Source: Phycobacter azelaicus (GTDB lineage: Bacteria; Pseudomonadota; Alphaproteobacteria; Rhodobacterales; Rhodobacteraceae). From it: DNA of 64,000 nucleotides. The position numbers and the translations under genes are program-made. Where the stretch lies: positions 1,033,501 through 1,097,500 of the forward strand of contig NZ_WKFH01000003.1 of the NCBI RefSeq assembly GCF_014884385.1. Reading direction: 5' to 3'. The notes under the pieces were generated by a model. That model was not told the origin of the DNA. It ran no database searches and saw nothing but the letters and a program-made list of their open reading frames with translations. Of the stretch, positions 53,126-63,950 are shown piece by piece; within the stretch, counting starts at the first letter, position 1; every line of letters begins with the position of its first letter.

Positions 53126-55231
53126 ATGAGCGACCAAAGAACACATTTTCGGACCTGCAACATATGCGAAGCCATGTGCGGGCTGATCGTGGCACACACC
53201 GATGACGCGGTCCTATCGATCAAACCGAACCCGGAGGATCCACTGTCGCGGGGGCATATCTGCCCCAAGGCTATTGCCCTGCAGGATTTCCGCACCGACC
53301 CGGACCGGGTGACCACCCCGCTGAAGAAGGTTGATGGCGCATTCATTCCGGTCTCGTGGGATGAGGCCTATGACTATGCCGTTGAGCGTCTGACTGCAGT
53401 TCAAGATGCCCACGGGAAGGATGCGGTCGGCGTCTACCTGGGGAACCCCAATGCGCACAAGTTCGGCAACCTTTTGACCTTGCCCCGGCTGGTCAAGGCG
53501 CTGGGGACGCAGAACCGCTATTCCTCGGCCACGGCAGACCAGATCCCGCATCATGTTGCCTCGATCCACATGCTGGGCCATCCCATGCTGATCCCGGTGC
53601 CGGATGTCTCGCGCACCGATTTCATGCTGATCATCGGCGGCAACCCTCTGGTGTCGAACGGGTCGATGATGACCGCGCCCGGATTTGGCAAGCGTATGGA
53701 GGAGATCCACGCGCGTGGCGGGCGCACGGTCGTGGTCGACCCTCGGCGCACCGAAACCGCCGAAAAGGCCAGCGATCATCTGTTTATCCGCCCCGAAACC
53801 GATGCTTTCCTTCTGCTGGCGCTGATCCACGAGGTCTTTGCGGCTGGCCTCGCGCGCCTTGGCACGCTGGAGCCGGTGATTGAGGGGCTGGATGCGCTAC
53901 GGCAGGCGGTAGAGCCTTTCACGCCAGAACTGGCCGCCGAGCGGACCGGGATCAAAGCCGATACCATCCGCAGGCTCGCCCATGATTTTGCCGCCTCGAA
54001 AACCGCCGTCTGCTATGCCCGCATGGGTGCCTCGACGCAGAGCTTTGGCTCGATCTGCCAATGGGCCAGCAACGCGCTCAACATCATCACCGGCAATTTC
54101 GACAGCCCCGGCGGCGCCATGTTCACAACGCCTGCGCTGGACTATGTCGGCATGACCAGCCGCAAGGGACGGGTGCGCAGCTACCCCGAGAAACGCTCGC
54201 GCGTGTCGGGCCAGCCGCTGTATAACGGAGAATTCCCGGTCTCGGTCATGGCCGAAGAGATGGAGACACCGGGCGACGGGCAGATCCGCGCCATGATCAC
54301 CGTCGCGGGCAATCCGGTTCTGACGGCGCCCAATGGCCCACGGATTGGCAAGGCAATGGAAGCGCTCGATTTCATGATGTCGATCGACCTGCACATCAAC
54401 GACACCACCCGCCATGCCGATCTGATCCTGCCTGCCACGGTTGCGCTGGAAGAGCACGTCTATGACATGGTGTTCCACAGCTTTGCCGTGCGCAATACCG
54501 CCGCCTTTGCAAAACCGATTTTTGCGGCTCCGAACGGCAACCCGCAGGAATGGGAGGTGATCTCGACCCTGGCCGCCCGGCTGACCGGCAGCAACAGCAT
54601 TGGCCCATCACCAGAGGAAATGCTGGCGGCACTGCTGCCACAGGGACATCACAGCGACCGTGTTACCGTCGACGCCATGTTGAGCGCTGAAACCGGATCC
54701 ATCGATCTTGGCCCTCTGGTTCCGAATCTCGCGGATCGGCTGGAGACGGCGGACGGGCAATTGCACCTTGCGCCAGAGGTCTTTCTGGAGGATCTTCCGC
54801 GCCTGCGTGCATTTACGCCCCCGGTCACAGCGGACTTCCCCATGCTGATGATTGGCCGACGACAGGTGCGCAGTCACAACAGCTGGACCCAGAACAGCCA
54901 GCGGCTGGTAAAGGGGCGCAACCGGTGTACCGTGCAGGTTAACCCCGCTGATGCAGCGCGCCTGGGTCTCAGTGAAGGACAAGACAGCCGCGTCCAAAGC
55001 AGGGTCGGGCAGGTTACATTGCCGGTCGAGATCACTGATGAGATTGCACCGGGAGTTGTTTCGATCCCTCAAGGCTGGGGGCAAAGCGGCCCTAACCTAT
55101 CCGTCGCCACTGCGGTTCAGACCGTCTCGATCAACGATCTGACGGATGATCTGCGCATGGATCCGGTCAGCGGAAATGCCGCCTTCAACGGCGTGCCCGT
55201 GACGCTTCAGGCTGTACCGCAGGCCGGGTAA
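53126..55231 (+). CDS. Molybdopterin-dependent oxidoreductase
   Basis: A 701-residue catalytic subunit of the DMSO-reductase/formate-dehydrogenase superfamily. An N-terminal [4Fe-4S] site has Cys11, Cys14, Cys18 and Cys46 (CNICEAMCG then GHICPKA). Further blocks: VSWDEAYDYAVERL, IIGGNPLVSNGSMM, VVVDPRRTETAEKASDHLF and the C-terminal cofactor domain SHNSWTQNSQRLVKGRNRC. Start is the ATG after GGGGAGG. No Tat signal, so probably cytoplasmic. No small or membrane subunits lie next to it; substrate unknown. Confidence 0.92.
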   Translation: MSDQRTHFRTCNICEAMCGLIVAHTDDAVLSIKPNPEDPLSRGHICPKAIALQDFRTDPDRVTTPLKKVDGAFIPVSWDEAYDYAVERLTAVQDAHGKDAVGVYLGNPNAHKFGNLLTLPRLVKALGTQNRYSSATADQIPHHVASIHMLGHPMLIPVPDVSRTDFMLIIGGNPLVSNGSMMTAPGFGKRMEEIHARGGRTVVVDPRRTETAEKASDHLFIRPETDAFLLLALIHEVFAAGLARLGTLEPVIEGLDALRQAVEPFTPELAAERTGIKADTIRRLAHDFAASKTAVCYARMGASTQSFGSICQWASNALNIITGNFDSPGGAMFTTPALDYVGMTSRKGRVRSYPEKRSRVSGQPLYNGEFPVSVMAEEMETPGDGQIRAMITVAGNPVLTAPNGPRIGKAMEALDFMMSIDLHINDTTRHADLILPATVALEEHVYDMVFHSFAVRNTAAFAKPIFAAPNGNPQEWEVISTLAARLTGSNSIGPSPEEMLAALLPQGHHSDRVTVDAMLSAETGSIDLGPLVPNLADRLETADGQLHLAPEVFLEDLPRLRAFTPPVTADFPMLMIGRRQVRSHNSWTQNSQRLVKGRNRCTVQVNPADAARLGLSEGQDSRVQSRVGQVTLPVEITDEIAPGVVSIPQGWGQSGPNLSVATAVQTVSINDLTDDLRMDPVSGNAAFNGVPVTLQAVPQAG

Positions 55232-55520
55232 CGCATTGTCAGCCCCTTGAAAAAGACCTCGGCCAGTCCTGTGCTGGGCTGGCTGGGCCTTGCCATTGAT
55301 TTCTGAAAGGAATCGGCGCGGAAGTACGCAAAAGGATAGGTCCCTACCGTTTTGAAGGTCCGGCATCGCCTTCAGAGTTTGCGCGCAACGAAAGTGCTTT
55401 GCCGGTGAACGATTGCTCCTAGGGGGGTGAATTGACTCAAAACCCCTAAAATTCGAGATTCACTTCAACGAAATTTAGTCGGCTTTTTAGCTTGGCTTAT
55501 GGGAAGAGTGGAAGAAAACG

Positions 55521-55928
55521 ATGCGGAAGGTTATCCTTGCACGAAAAGAAAAGGCGCCTCGGAAAGTCAAATTCCTGGCGGAAATCGATCGGCACATTTG
55601 CTGGCCTGATCTGGCACAACTTGCGGAACCCTGCATCGAAGAGGCAAAAGACGCTACGGTCACAAAGGCATCCCTTGAGGCCTTGGTTCGGATCGCAATC
55701 CTGGACCGCTGCTTTGGCCTGACGCGTGAAGAGCTGCTGACTATGGAGCCTGCCAGTTCGACAGCGCCGATCTCCGCAAACGAAAAATCTGTGCCAAGCC
55801 ACGAAGAGGTTGAGAGCTTTTTTCAGATCATCGCGCGCTGCAAGTCGCGGGGACACATCATGCAAGAACTCGACCGCCAATTGGCACGCGTGGGAATAAG
55901 CCGGGGCAGAACGCTCAGCATTGTATGA
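55521..55928 (+). CDS. IS5-family transposase-like N-terminal fragment
   Basis: A 135-residue ORF that resembles only the N-terminal third of IS5-type transposases. KFLAEIDRHICWPDLAQLAE matches the usual RFLAEMDxVVPWxELxALIEP; LEALVRIAILDRCFGLTREE matches ERMLRIYFLQxWFxLSDPAVEE; and the end HIMQELDRQLARVGISRGRT then LSIV matches the region just before the catalytic core, where the ORF stops. The catalytic DDE portion is absent. GGAAGA precedes the ATG. It could be a truncated insertion remnant or an unrelated look-alike; similarity is weak and judged by eye. The bases 55232-55520 show no gene. Confidence 0.45.
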   Translation: MRKVILARKEKAPRKVKFLAEIDRHICWPDLAQLAEPCIEEAKDATVTKASLEALVRIAILDRCFGLTREELLTMEPASSTAPISANEKSVPSHEEVESFFQIIARCKSRGHIMQELDRQLARVGISRGRTLSIV

Positions 55929-56181
55929 AGTCGTCCGCTTCTCGGGATTGATCACGTCTGGCGGCCAAAGAAGCACGCAAGCCATCAGGCTGACACCATT
56001 TACCGCGTCTTGGCCGGCATGCAGAACACGCCCCGCCCGGCGACCTCATGGATTTCAGTTACAACACCGCTATACATTCTTGCATCGATAGCTTATACGC
56101 AGCCAATTGTTGGCTTGGGCTCCGCATGTCGCGCTGCCGAAAGAGCCGTGCTCGCTCCTATAGAAAAAAGCAGACCCTCCT

Positions 56182-58200
56182 TTGAAACAGACACTCGCTA
56201 TGGCGCTGGAGCGCCGTGGATATGAAACACTTACTCCAGTTCAGGAGGCTGTGACCGACCCCTCCCTGGGCAGCGCAGATCTTTTGGTCTCCGCCCAAAC
56301 CGGTTCCGGCAAGACCGTTGGTTTTGGCCTCGCCATCGCAGGCGCAATCCTCGGCGAGGAAGACCGTTTTGGCCCAGCCGCCCTGCCCCTTGCCCTGATT
56401 ATCGCACCGACCCGCGAACTGGCCTTGCAGGTAAAGCGTGAACTTGGCTGGCTTTATGGCGAAGCAGGCGCGCAGGTCGCCTCTTGCGTTGGCGGCATGG
56501 ATATGCGCGACGAACGCCGCGCGCTTGAACGCGGCGCCCATATCGTTGTTGCCACGCCCGGCCGGTTGCGCGATCACATCATGCGCGGCTCCATCGATCT
56601 GTCCGATCTGCGGGCCGTGGTGCTGGACGAAGCGGACGAGATGCTGGACCTCGGCTTTCGCGAGGATCTGGAATTCATCCTGGGCGAATCCCCCGAAGAG
56701 CGGCAGACGCTGCTGTTCTCTGCCACCGTCCCGCGCGCAATTGCCGAGCTTGCCAAAAGCTATCAGCGCGATGCGATACGGATCTCCACCGTGGCCGAGA
56801 AATCCCAGCACAGCGACATCGAATACCGCGCCATGGCCGTTGCCCCACGCGATGACGAGAACGCCATCATCAACGTGCTGCGCTACTACGAGGCGCCCAA
56901 CGCCATCGTCTTCTGCAACACGCGAGCGATGGTGAACAGACTGGTCACGCGCCTGTCGAACCGTGGATTCTCGGTCGTTGCCCTGTCAGGTGAGCTGTCT
57001 CAGGCTGAGCGCAGCCACGCGCTGCAGGCCATGCGGGACGGGCGCGCCCGTGTCTGTGTTGCCACCGATGTCGCCGCACGTGGCATCGATCTGCCGAACC
57101 TCGATCTGGTGGTCCACGCGGAACTGCCCTCTAGCCATGAAACCCTGCTGCACCGCTCGGGCCGTACGGGCCGCGCCGGTCGCAAAGGCGTCAGCGCGCT
57201 GGTCGTCCCGCCGAAGGCGCGAAAAAAGGCCGAACGCCTGCTGAAGATGGCCAAGCTTCAGGTCACCTGGGGCAATGCGCCCTCAGCCGATGAAGTGAGC
57301 GCCCGCGATGGAGAGCGGATGCTGGAAGATCCAGTCTGGCAAGAAGCTGTCAGCGATAGCGAACAGCCCATGGTCACCCAACTGGCCGAGAAATTTTCAT
57401 CCGACCAGCTGGCTGCTGCCTATCTGCGGCTTTGGCGCGCTGGACGATCGGCCCCCGAAGAGCTGTCGGAAGCTACCGCCAAGCCGGAACCCCGCGCACC
57501 CTTTGGGCCAAGCGTCTGGTTCTCGATTGCTGCCGGTCGCAAAGATGGCGCCGATCCACGTCGCCTGCTGCCGATGCTATGCCGCGCCGGGGACATCACC
57601 AAGGCCGATATTGGCGCCATTCGTATTCAGCAGGACGAGACCTTTGCCGAGATCCGCGAAAGCAGCCTGAACGGCTTTCTGGCTGCTCTTGGCGCCGAGA
57701 TGGCGCTTGACGATGGCACCGGGCTAAAGCAGCTCGACAGCCCGCCGAACCTGCCCGCGGGTCGTCCCTCTGGACCGCGCAAGTTCGACGGACCGCGATC
57801 TGGGAAACCCGGTCCGAAAAAGCCCCACCGGGGGCAGGACAAGGGCGGCTTCGGAAGGCCCGAAGGCGAAAGCAAGCCACGCCCCCCCCGCGCGGCGAAA
57901 CCACACAAGGATGAGCGTCCACGCCGGGAGAAACCCGAAGCGCAAAAGCCGCGCGAACCCAATGCGGTGGTAACTCCGCGCGGGAAATCCGCCGCAAAGG
58001 CAGGCAACAGACCCGGCGCAGGTGACACCAGTAAGAGTTTGCGTGGGAAGGATGACGGCAAACCCCGCTCACGGTCGGACCGCCCAAAGGGTCCGCCGCC
58101 GCCGAAGGGCAAACCAAACAGCAAAAAGAACAAGGCAAGAGCGGCCGCAACCAAAGCTGCAAAAGGCGGATTTGCCAAGCCAAAGCGGCCAAAACCCTAA
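56182..58200 (+). CDS. DEAD-box RNA helicase with long basic tail
   Basis: A 672-residue ATP-dependent RNA helicase of the DbpA/DeaD type. Motifs: Q motif TPVQEA, Walker A AQTGSGKT, PTRELA, TPGR, DEAD (VVLDEADEMLD), SAT, and the C-terminal VCVATDVAARGIDLPNLDLV with HRSGRTGRAGR. An RNA-binding DbpA-like domain seems to lie at about 440-520. The last about 150 residues are a low-complexity Lys/Arg/Pro/Gly tail. The start is TTG, the first codon after an in-frame stop; an ATG at 56200 is an alternative. Followed by a strong bidirectional terminator. Confidence 0.93.
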   Translation: MKQTLAMALERRGYETLTPVQEAVTDPSLGSADLLVSAQTGSGKTVGFGLAIAGAILGEEDRFGPAALPLALIIAPTRELALQVKRELGWLYGEAGAQVASCVGGMDMRDERRALERGAHIVVATPGRLRDHIMRGSIDLSDLRAVVLDEADEMLDLGFREDLEFILGESPEERQTLLFSATVPRAIAELAKSYQRDAIRISTVAEKSQHSDIEYRAMAVAPRDDENAIINVLRYYEAPNAIVFCNTRAMVNRLVTRLSNRGFSVVALSGELSQAERSHALQAMRDGRARVCVATDVAARGIDLPNLDLVVHAELPSSHETLLHRSGRTGRAGRKGVSALVVPPKARKKAERLLKMAKLQVTWGNAPSADEVSARDGERMLEDPVWQEAVSDSEQPMVTQLAEKFSSDQLAAAYLRLWRAGRSAPEELSEATAKPEPRAPFGPSVWFSIAAGRKDGADPRRLLPMLCRAGDITKADIGAIRIQQDETFAEIRESSLNGFLAALGAEMALDDGTGLKQLDSPPNLPAGRPSGPRKFDGPRSGKPGPKKPHRGQDKGGFGRPEGESKPRPPRAAKPHKDERPRREKPEAQKPREPNAVVTPRGKSAAKAGNRPGAGDTSKSLRGKDDGKPRSRSDRPKGPPPPKGKPNSKKNKARAAATKAAKGGFAKPKRPKP

Positions 58201-58218
58201 GAGTACCTCGTAAGCATT

Positions 58219-58250
58219 GGGGGCAGAGAAACATCTCTGCCCCCTTGTTC
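58219..58250. terminator. Bidirectional terminator after the helicase
   Basis: GGGGGCAGAGA and TCTCTGCCCCC form a perfect 11-bp stem around AACA, followed by TTGTTC. It lies between the helicase and the convergent membrane protein gene. Confidence 0.9.
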
Positions 58251-58819
58251 TATCCGTGAGGTATCGCTCTGGATCGCCACGCCCTGAACACAAACATCAG
58301 GATCAGGCACAAAAAGAACAGCCCGAAAAAGTCTCCGATCAGATAGGCAACGTAGTTTTGCGGGGAATTGCCATAAGCCAGGTTGCTGAGTATCGAGGAC
58401 ACAACGGAAATCAGCAGACCCACGATCATGATACTGGCCCATCGGGGCCTGCGCCCGGATTCTGGTGACAAATCCCAACCCAAAAGCTTGACCAGGGAAA
58501 AGATCGCCGCGGGCACCAGAACCGCGGTCATGACAGCGCTCATCCTGTGTGGCGCAAACACGCCCCAACCGGCGAAATAGGCAAAAACAATCAGGACACC
58601 CGGAAACAGCGCAATGGAAGAGCGCCAACCCAGCAGCCAGGCAGCAAGTACCTTTACCCCATGCGGAAGAAAAAGCAGGCTTGCTCTGTTCTCAAGAGCA
58701 GGAAAAAGGCTTTGCTGGACAGGCATAACGATCGCGAAGGCTATGAAACTGGCCATCAGATAGAATAGCGAAACCGCCGTGGTCTCTATCGCCAGACTTT
58801 TCAAGGTTTGCCCCCGCAA
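58250..58819 (-). CDS. MASE1-like hypothetical membrane protein
   Basis: A 189-residue protein with about five hydrophobic segments (about 14-34, 48-65, 68-85, 92-113, 128-148, 155-178). The block ALENRASLLFLPHGVKVLAA resembles the MASE1 sensor-type membrane domain, but no output domain follows. Function unknown. Convergent with the helicase; 22 nt separate it from the next upstream regulator gene on the same strand. Confidence 0.75.
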   Translation of the reverse strand: MRGQTLKSLAIETTAVSLFYLMASFIAFAIVMPVQQSLFPALENRASLLFLPHGVKVLAAWLLGWRSSIALFPGVLIVFAYFAGWGVFAPHRMSAVMTAVLVPAAIFSLVKLLGWDLSPESGRRPRWASIMIVGLLISVVSSILSNLAYGNSPQNYVAYLIGDFFGLFFLCLILMFVFRAWRSRAIPHG

Positions 58820-58840
58820 TCATTGCTGTTCACCCCGACT

Positions 58841-59131
58841 CTACTTGGGCGTTTTCACTAGATACCTGCCGCGGCTCGCATTTCCGCTTTGTTCCAAGTA
58901 TCCCTTTCCCACAAGGGACTTCAACGCGCGGAAGAACGTGGGGCGTGACATGCTGGCAACGATAGCATGTTCGCGGATCCTGTTCGTTCGTACACTATCA
59001 GATGCACTCGTACAGTCGCTCGCGGCATAGTACACATCCCGCTCAACCGTGGACAATTCCTGCAGCCCCATGGCATGTTCCATGTCCAGCATCAGTTTGC
59101 GCAACTCAGTAAGTTTGGAAAGCTCAGACAT
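58841..59131 (-). CDS. Small winged-helix transcriptional regulator
   Basis: A 96-residue DNA-binding protein. The second half is a winged helix-turn-helix: IREHAIVASMSRPTFFRALK as the recognition part, then SLVGKGYLEQSGNASRGRYL as the wing. The first half is helical with an LTELRKLMLDMEHAMGLQEL stretch likely used for dimerisation. A TTGACA box on the minus strand (59186-59191) may be its -35. The palindrome TCCTAT-ACG-ATAGGA lies 96 nt upstream inside a divergent promoter, an obvious candidate operator. Confidence 0.8.
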   Translation of the reverse strand: MSELSKLTELRKLMLDMEHAMGLQELSTVERDVYYAASDCTSASDSVRTNRIREHAIVASMSRPTFFRALKSLVGKGYLEQSGNASRGRYLVKTPK

Positions 59132-59214
59132 AGCGTCCTATTCAATTATTACCTTAGCAGTATATCAAGGATATCCCAAAGTTTCTGTCAAGTGAAACGC
59201 GATTTGGTATCATG

Positions 59215-59242
59215 TTGACACGATTTTCCTATACGATAGGAT
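59215..59242 (+). promoter_or_regulatory. Divergent sigma-70-like promoter without a gene
   Basis: TTGACA at 59215-59220, a 16-nt spacer, and TAGGAT at 59237-59242. It points right, away from the small winged-helix regulator gene. No intact gene follows; only insertion-sequence debris. The regulator palindrome overlaps its spacer and -10. Confidence 0.5.
59227..59241. promoter_or_regulatory. Palindromic operator candidate
   Basis: TCCTAT and ATAGGA form perfect 6-bp half-sites around ACG. A lone TCCTAT also occurs at 59136-59141, just before the regulator start codon. The position over a promoter and beside a small winged-helix regulator suggests repression by that protein. Confidence 0.5.
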
Positions 59243-59464
59243 ATTTGTGTATGGTACGTCGAAATAGACCGTGAGTGGTGGACGCCGTACATTCTTTTCA
59301 GTAGCAAAGCATTTTCTGGCGCGGTGCCATCAAGCGCCGCGCCGTCTATATCCCAGTTCGTCCAGTTCTGCGGTACAAGCTTCCAGAGACCGGGCAGAAA
59401 CCCTTGAGATTTGACAAACGCGACAACTATCCGGGATCGCGCACAGAGGGCTGCGTATTTTCTG

Positions 59465-59688
59465 CGAACTGGGCATTGAAGCTTTCGCAATATCCGTTCT
59501 CCGAGGGAGACCCTGGCTCGATGTGAGCCGTCTTTGCGCCAACAGCCTTGATCCAGTCCTGCACGGCCTGAGCAACGAACTCAGGGCCGTAAGCGGAACG
59601 AATGAACGACGGCAGGCCACGCAGAACGAACAGGTCGGTCAATGCATCCAGCACGTCCGTGGAGTTGAGCTTGCGATCGACGCGGCAA
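59465..59688 (-). pseudogene. IS3-family transposase (OrfB) fragment
   Basis: The minus strand reads RKLNSTDVLDALTDLFVLRG, then LPSFIRSAYGPEFVAQAVQD and ending in ENGYCESFNAQF. This is the middle of the rve integrase core of IS407/ISxac-type IS3 elements (usual form RKLNSTDVIDALTDLFILRG...IRSDNGPEFIA...WENGYCESFNARF). The second catalytic Asp (SDN) is replaced (SAY), while the Glu of ENGYCES stays. Both ends are gone and no terminal inverted repeats were found, so it is a dead remnant of about 225 nt. Confidence 0.8.
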
Positions 59689-59783
59689 CTCAGCGAAAAA
59701 AGGTCGCTACAACGCGGCGAAAAAAGGCGCCATTTGGTCAAGGTACAGTGAGGCGCTAAGCGAGAATGACCGGCTCGCGGCAC

Positions 59784-59888
59784 TTTCCCGCCGTCGGCCG
59801 GGCCGATCCCCCTGTCGAAATTGAATTGGAACGACAGGCTGATCAGGGAGGTGATCCGGTTCGCCAATTGCTTAGCGAGGTCGTCGCC
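59784..59888 (-). pseudogene. Fragment of an outer-membrane transporter-like protein
   Basis: The minus strand encodes GDDLAKQLANRITSLISLSF then QFNFDRGIGPADGGK, which resembles the N-terminal mature region of MetA-pathway/phenol-degradation outer-membrane proteins (DLAKxLxNPVASLISVPFQFNYDxGIGPxDGxK). An in-frame TAG (59889-59891) precedes it, and the similarity ends abruptly at the IS3-derived side. So only about 35 codons survive. Identification is by eye. Confidence 0.55.
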
Positions 59889-59947
59889 CTAGACCTGCGG
59901 CGTCCCACCTGTCCATCGCCACAACCCTCGTTTTTTGATCAAGCCGT

Positions 59948-59995
59948 TTAGCATTTGGTAGCCATCTTTTGGGGCTTTTCTGGTTTTGCAGCCAT
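59948..59995 (-). pseudogene. Possible truncated ORF start (15 residues)
   Basis: An ATG preceded at 6 nt by GGAGGG begins MAAKPEKPQKMATKC and meets TAA. The strong ribosome site with a very short Lys/Pro-rich ORF looks like the 5' end of a gene cut off by the neighbouring rearrangements, or a tiny peptide. No family is recognised. Confidence 0.3.
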
Positions 59996-60099
59996 GGTTG
60001 ACCCTCCGATTTGCGGGACAAATCTATCCCGGTTGGTGGATCATTTTGAGGGAACGCATTTGGGTTGTGGTTCCGTCTTGCTTCCAGCGGTGCAGGCGT

Positions 60100-60124
60100 C
60101 ACAACGGCAAAAGCGCCGGTTGTG
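60100..60124. repeat. Hairpin downstream of the rRNA operon
   Basis: CACAAC-GGC and GCC-G-GTTGTG arms with a 6-nt loop (one bulged G). On the minus strand it lies 33 nt after tRNA-fMet and may be the operon's terminator or a 3' processing hairpin, but no T-run follows. Confidence 0.45.
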
Positions 60125-60157
60125 GTGCTATCGAACTGGTATGATTTTTCGGATATT

Positions 60158-60234
<77 letters not shown>

Positions 60235-60244
60235 GCAGTTTGTC

Positions 60245-60271
60245 TGTCCTACCGCTTTGCTACTTGAGGAC
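60245..60271. repeat. 27-nt element, copy 1 (downstream of 5S)
   Basis: A 27-nt sequence beginning TGTCCTACCGCTTTGC and ending CTTGAGGAC. It matches the sequence at 63600-63626 at 26 of 27 positions. It lies between 5S and tRNA-fMet. Its ends (GTCCT/AGGAC) are complementary. Confidence 0.75.
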
Positions 60272-60360
60272 TTTGTTTTGTCGTTGAACCGATGTTTTTT
60301 CGGATCAAGTAGCGTGCGTTTTTTTTCGGTTAGAGAGTTTTTTGTTTTGGTATTTACTAG

Positions 60361-60476
60361 GTTTGGCGGTGACCTACTCTCCCAGGGCTTAAGCCCAAGT
60401 ACCATTGGCGCGACGGCACTTAACTTCCGGGTTCGGGATGGGACCGGGTGTTTTGCTCGTGCTATGACCACCAAAC
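60361..60476 (-). rRNA. rrf: 5S ribosomal RNA
   Basis: About 115 nt, opening with TTTGGTGGTCATAGC and closing with GGTCACCGCCAAAC, ends complementary as in 5S. The middle has the typical CCCGAACCCGGAAGTTAAG and TACTTGGGC. It follows 23S on the minus strand. Ends may be off by a few bases. Confidence 0.95.
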
Positions 60477-60482
60477 CGAGTA

Positions 60483-60511
60483 AATACCAAAAGCCTTCGG
60501 CTTTTGGTATT
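60483..60511. repeat. Long perfect hairpin in the 23S-5S spacer
   Basis: AATACCAAAAGCC and GGCTTTTGGTATT form a 13-bp perfect stem with a TTC loop. It stands right upstream of 5S on the minus strand. It is probably part of the rRNA processing structure (an RNase target) rather than a terminator. The rest of the spacer (60512-60655) has another GC hairpin (GGGTATTTGC/GCAAATGCCC) and no gene. Confidence 0.8.
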
Positions 60512-60662
60512 GGCGGCAGGCAGGGTATTTGCAAAGCAAATGCCCGTTGCCGCACCCCCGTTATGTCACGGGGCGGTTTTCCAAAAGCGGAAGGTCAATC
60601 AACGTGTTGTCCAAGTGTTTGTGTATGCGTTTTTGGTTTTTGGCTGTCTTTTACTGGATCAG

Positions 60663-63484
<2,822 letters not shown>

Positions 63485-63599
63485 CTGATCCAGAAAGAGA
63501 CAGCCATGCCCGAAGGCATTTCGTCGTGATGCGGAAGCTGGTTATCAACCACATCTTCTGTTTCTGAACCAAAAAGCATACTTTCCCGCGCTTTCTTAA

Positions 63600-63626
63600 T
63601 GTCCTACCGCTTCGCTACTTGAGGAC
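63600..63626. repeat. 27-nt element, copy 2 (upstream of 23S)
   Basis: Begins TGTCCTACCGCTTCGC and ends CTTGAGGAC. Differs from the copy at 60245-60271 at one position (C for T). Both copies have the same orientation and frame the 23S-5S genes from outside. Confidence 0.75.
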
Positions 63627-63896
63627 CTGAGGCCCTAAGAGCTGGCGGAGCGTTCAGGATGTCGGTCCTGAACCTTAAGAAAGCACAATGCATGATCGGG
63701 TAGATCATGCGGGTTAGTGTACTTGACTTGGACAACTACTGTCGTTTCAGGCAGGCAAACATCCGGGCGTCTGAGGAAACATGACGGATCCGGTTGCTGT
63801 CGGCAAAGCAAGCTCTGCGTCACCTATCTGAGGTCTGTCCCACACTCGGGACGACCAACAGTGTTGTTGATATTTCTCTCTAAACGATGTCAATTC

Positions 63897-63950
63897 GCTG
63901 CATTTTCAGGGAAAATGTCAGCAGCTGCACTTTCATCGAAAGTGTCAGCA
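63897..63950 (-). repeat. Two tandem 27-nt hairpin units in the rRNA spacer
   Basis: Two abutting units, 63897-63923 and 63924-63950. On the minus strand each is TGCTGA, a 7-nt arm, a 3-nt loop, the complementary arm, CAGC. Arms are CACTTTC/GAAAGTG in one and CATTTTC/GAAAATG in the other, a compensatory C-G to T-A change. GCTG pairs with CAGC with one bulged A, giving an 11-bp stem. Confidence 0.85.

Noticed and set aside
58841..59131. Toxin-antitoxin system at the small regulator
   Set aside because: The partner on the same strand is a polytopic membrane protein and no small toxin-like ORF is adjacent.
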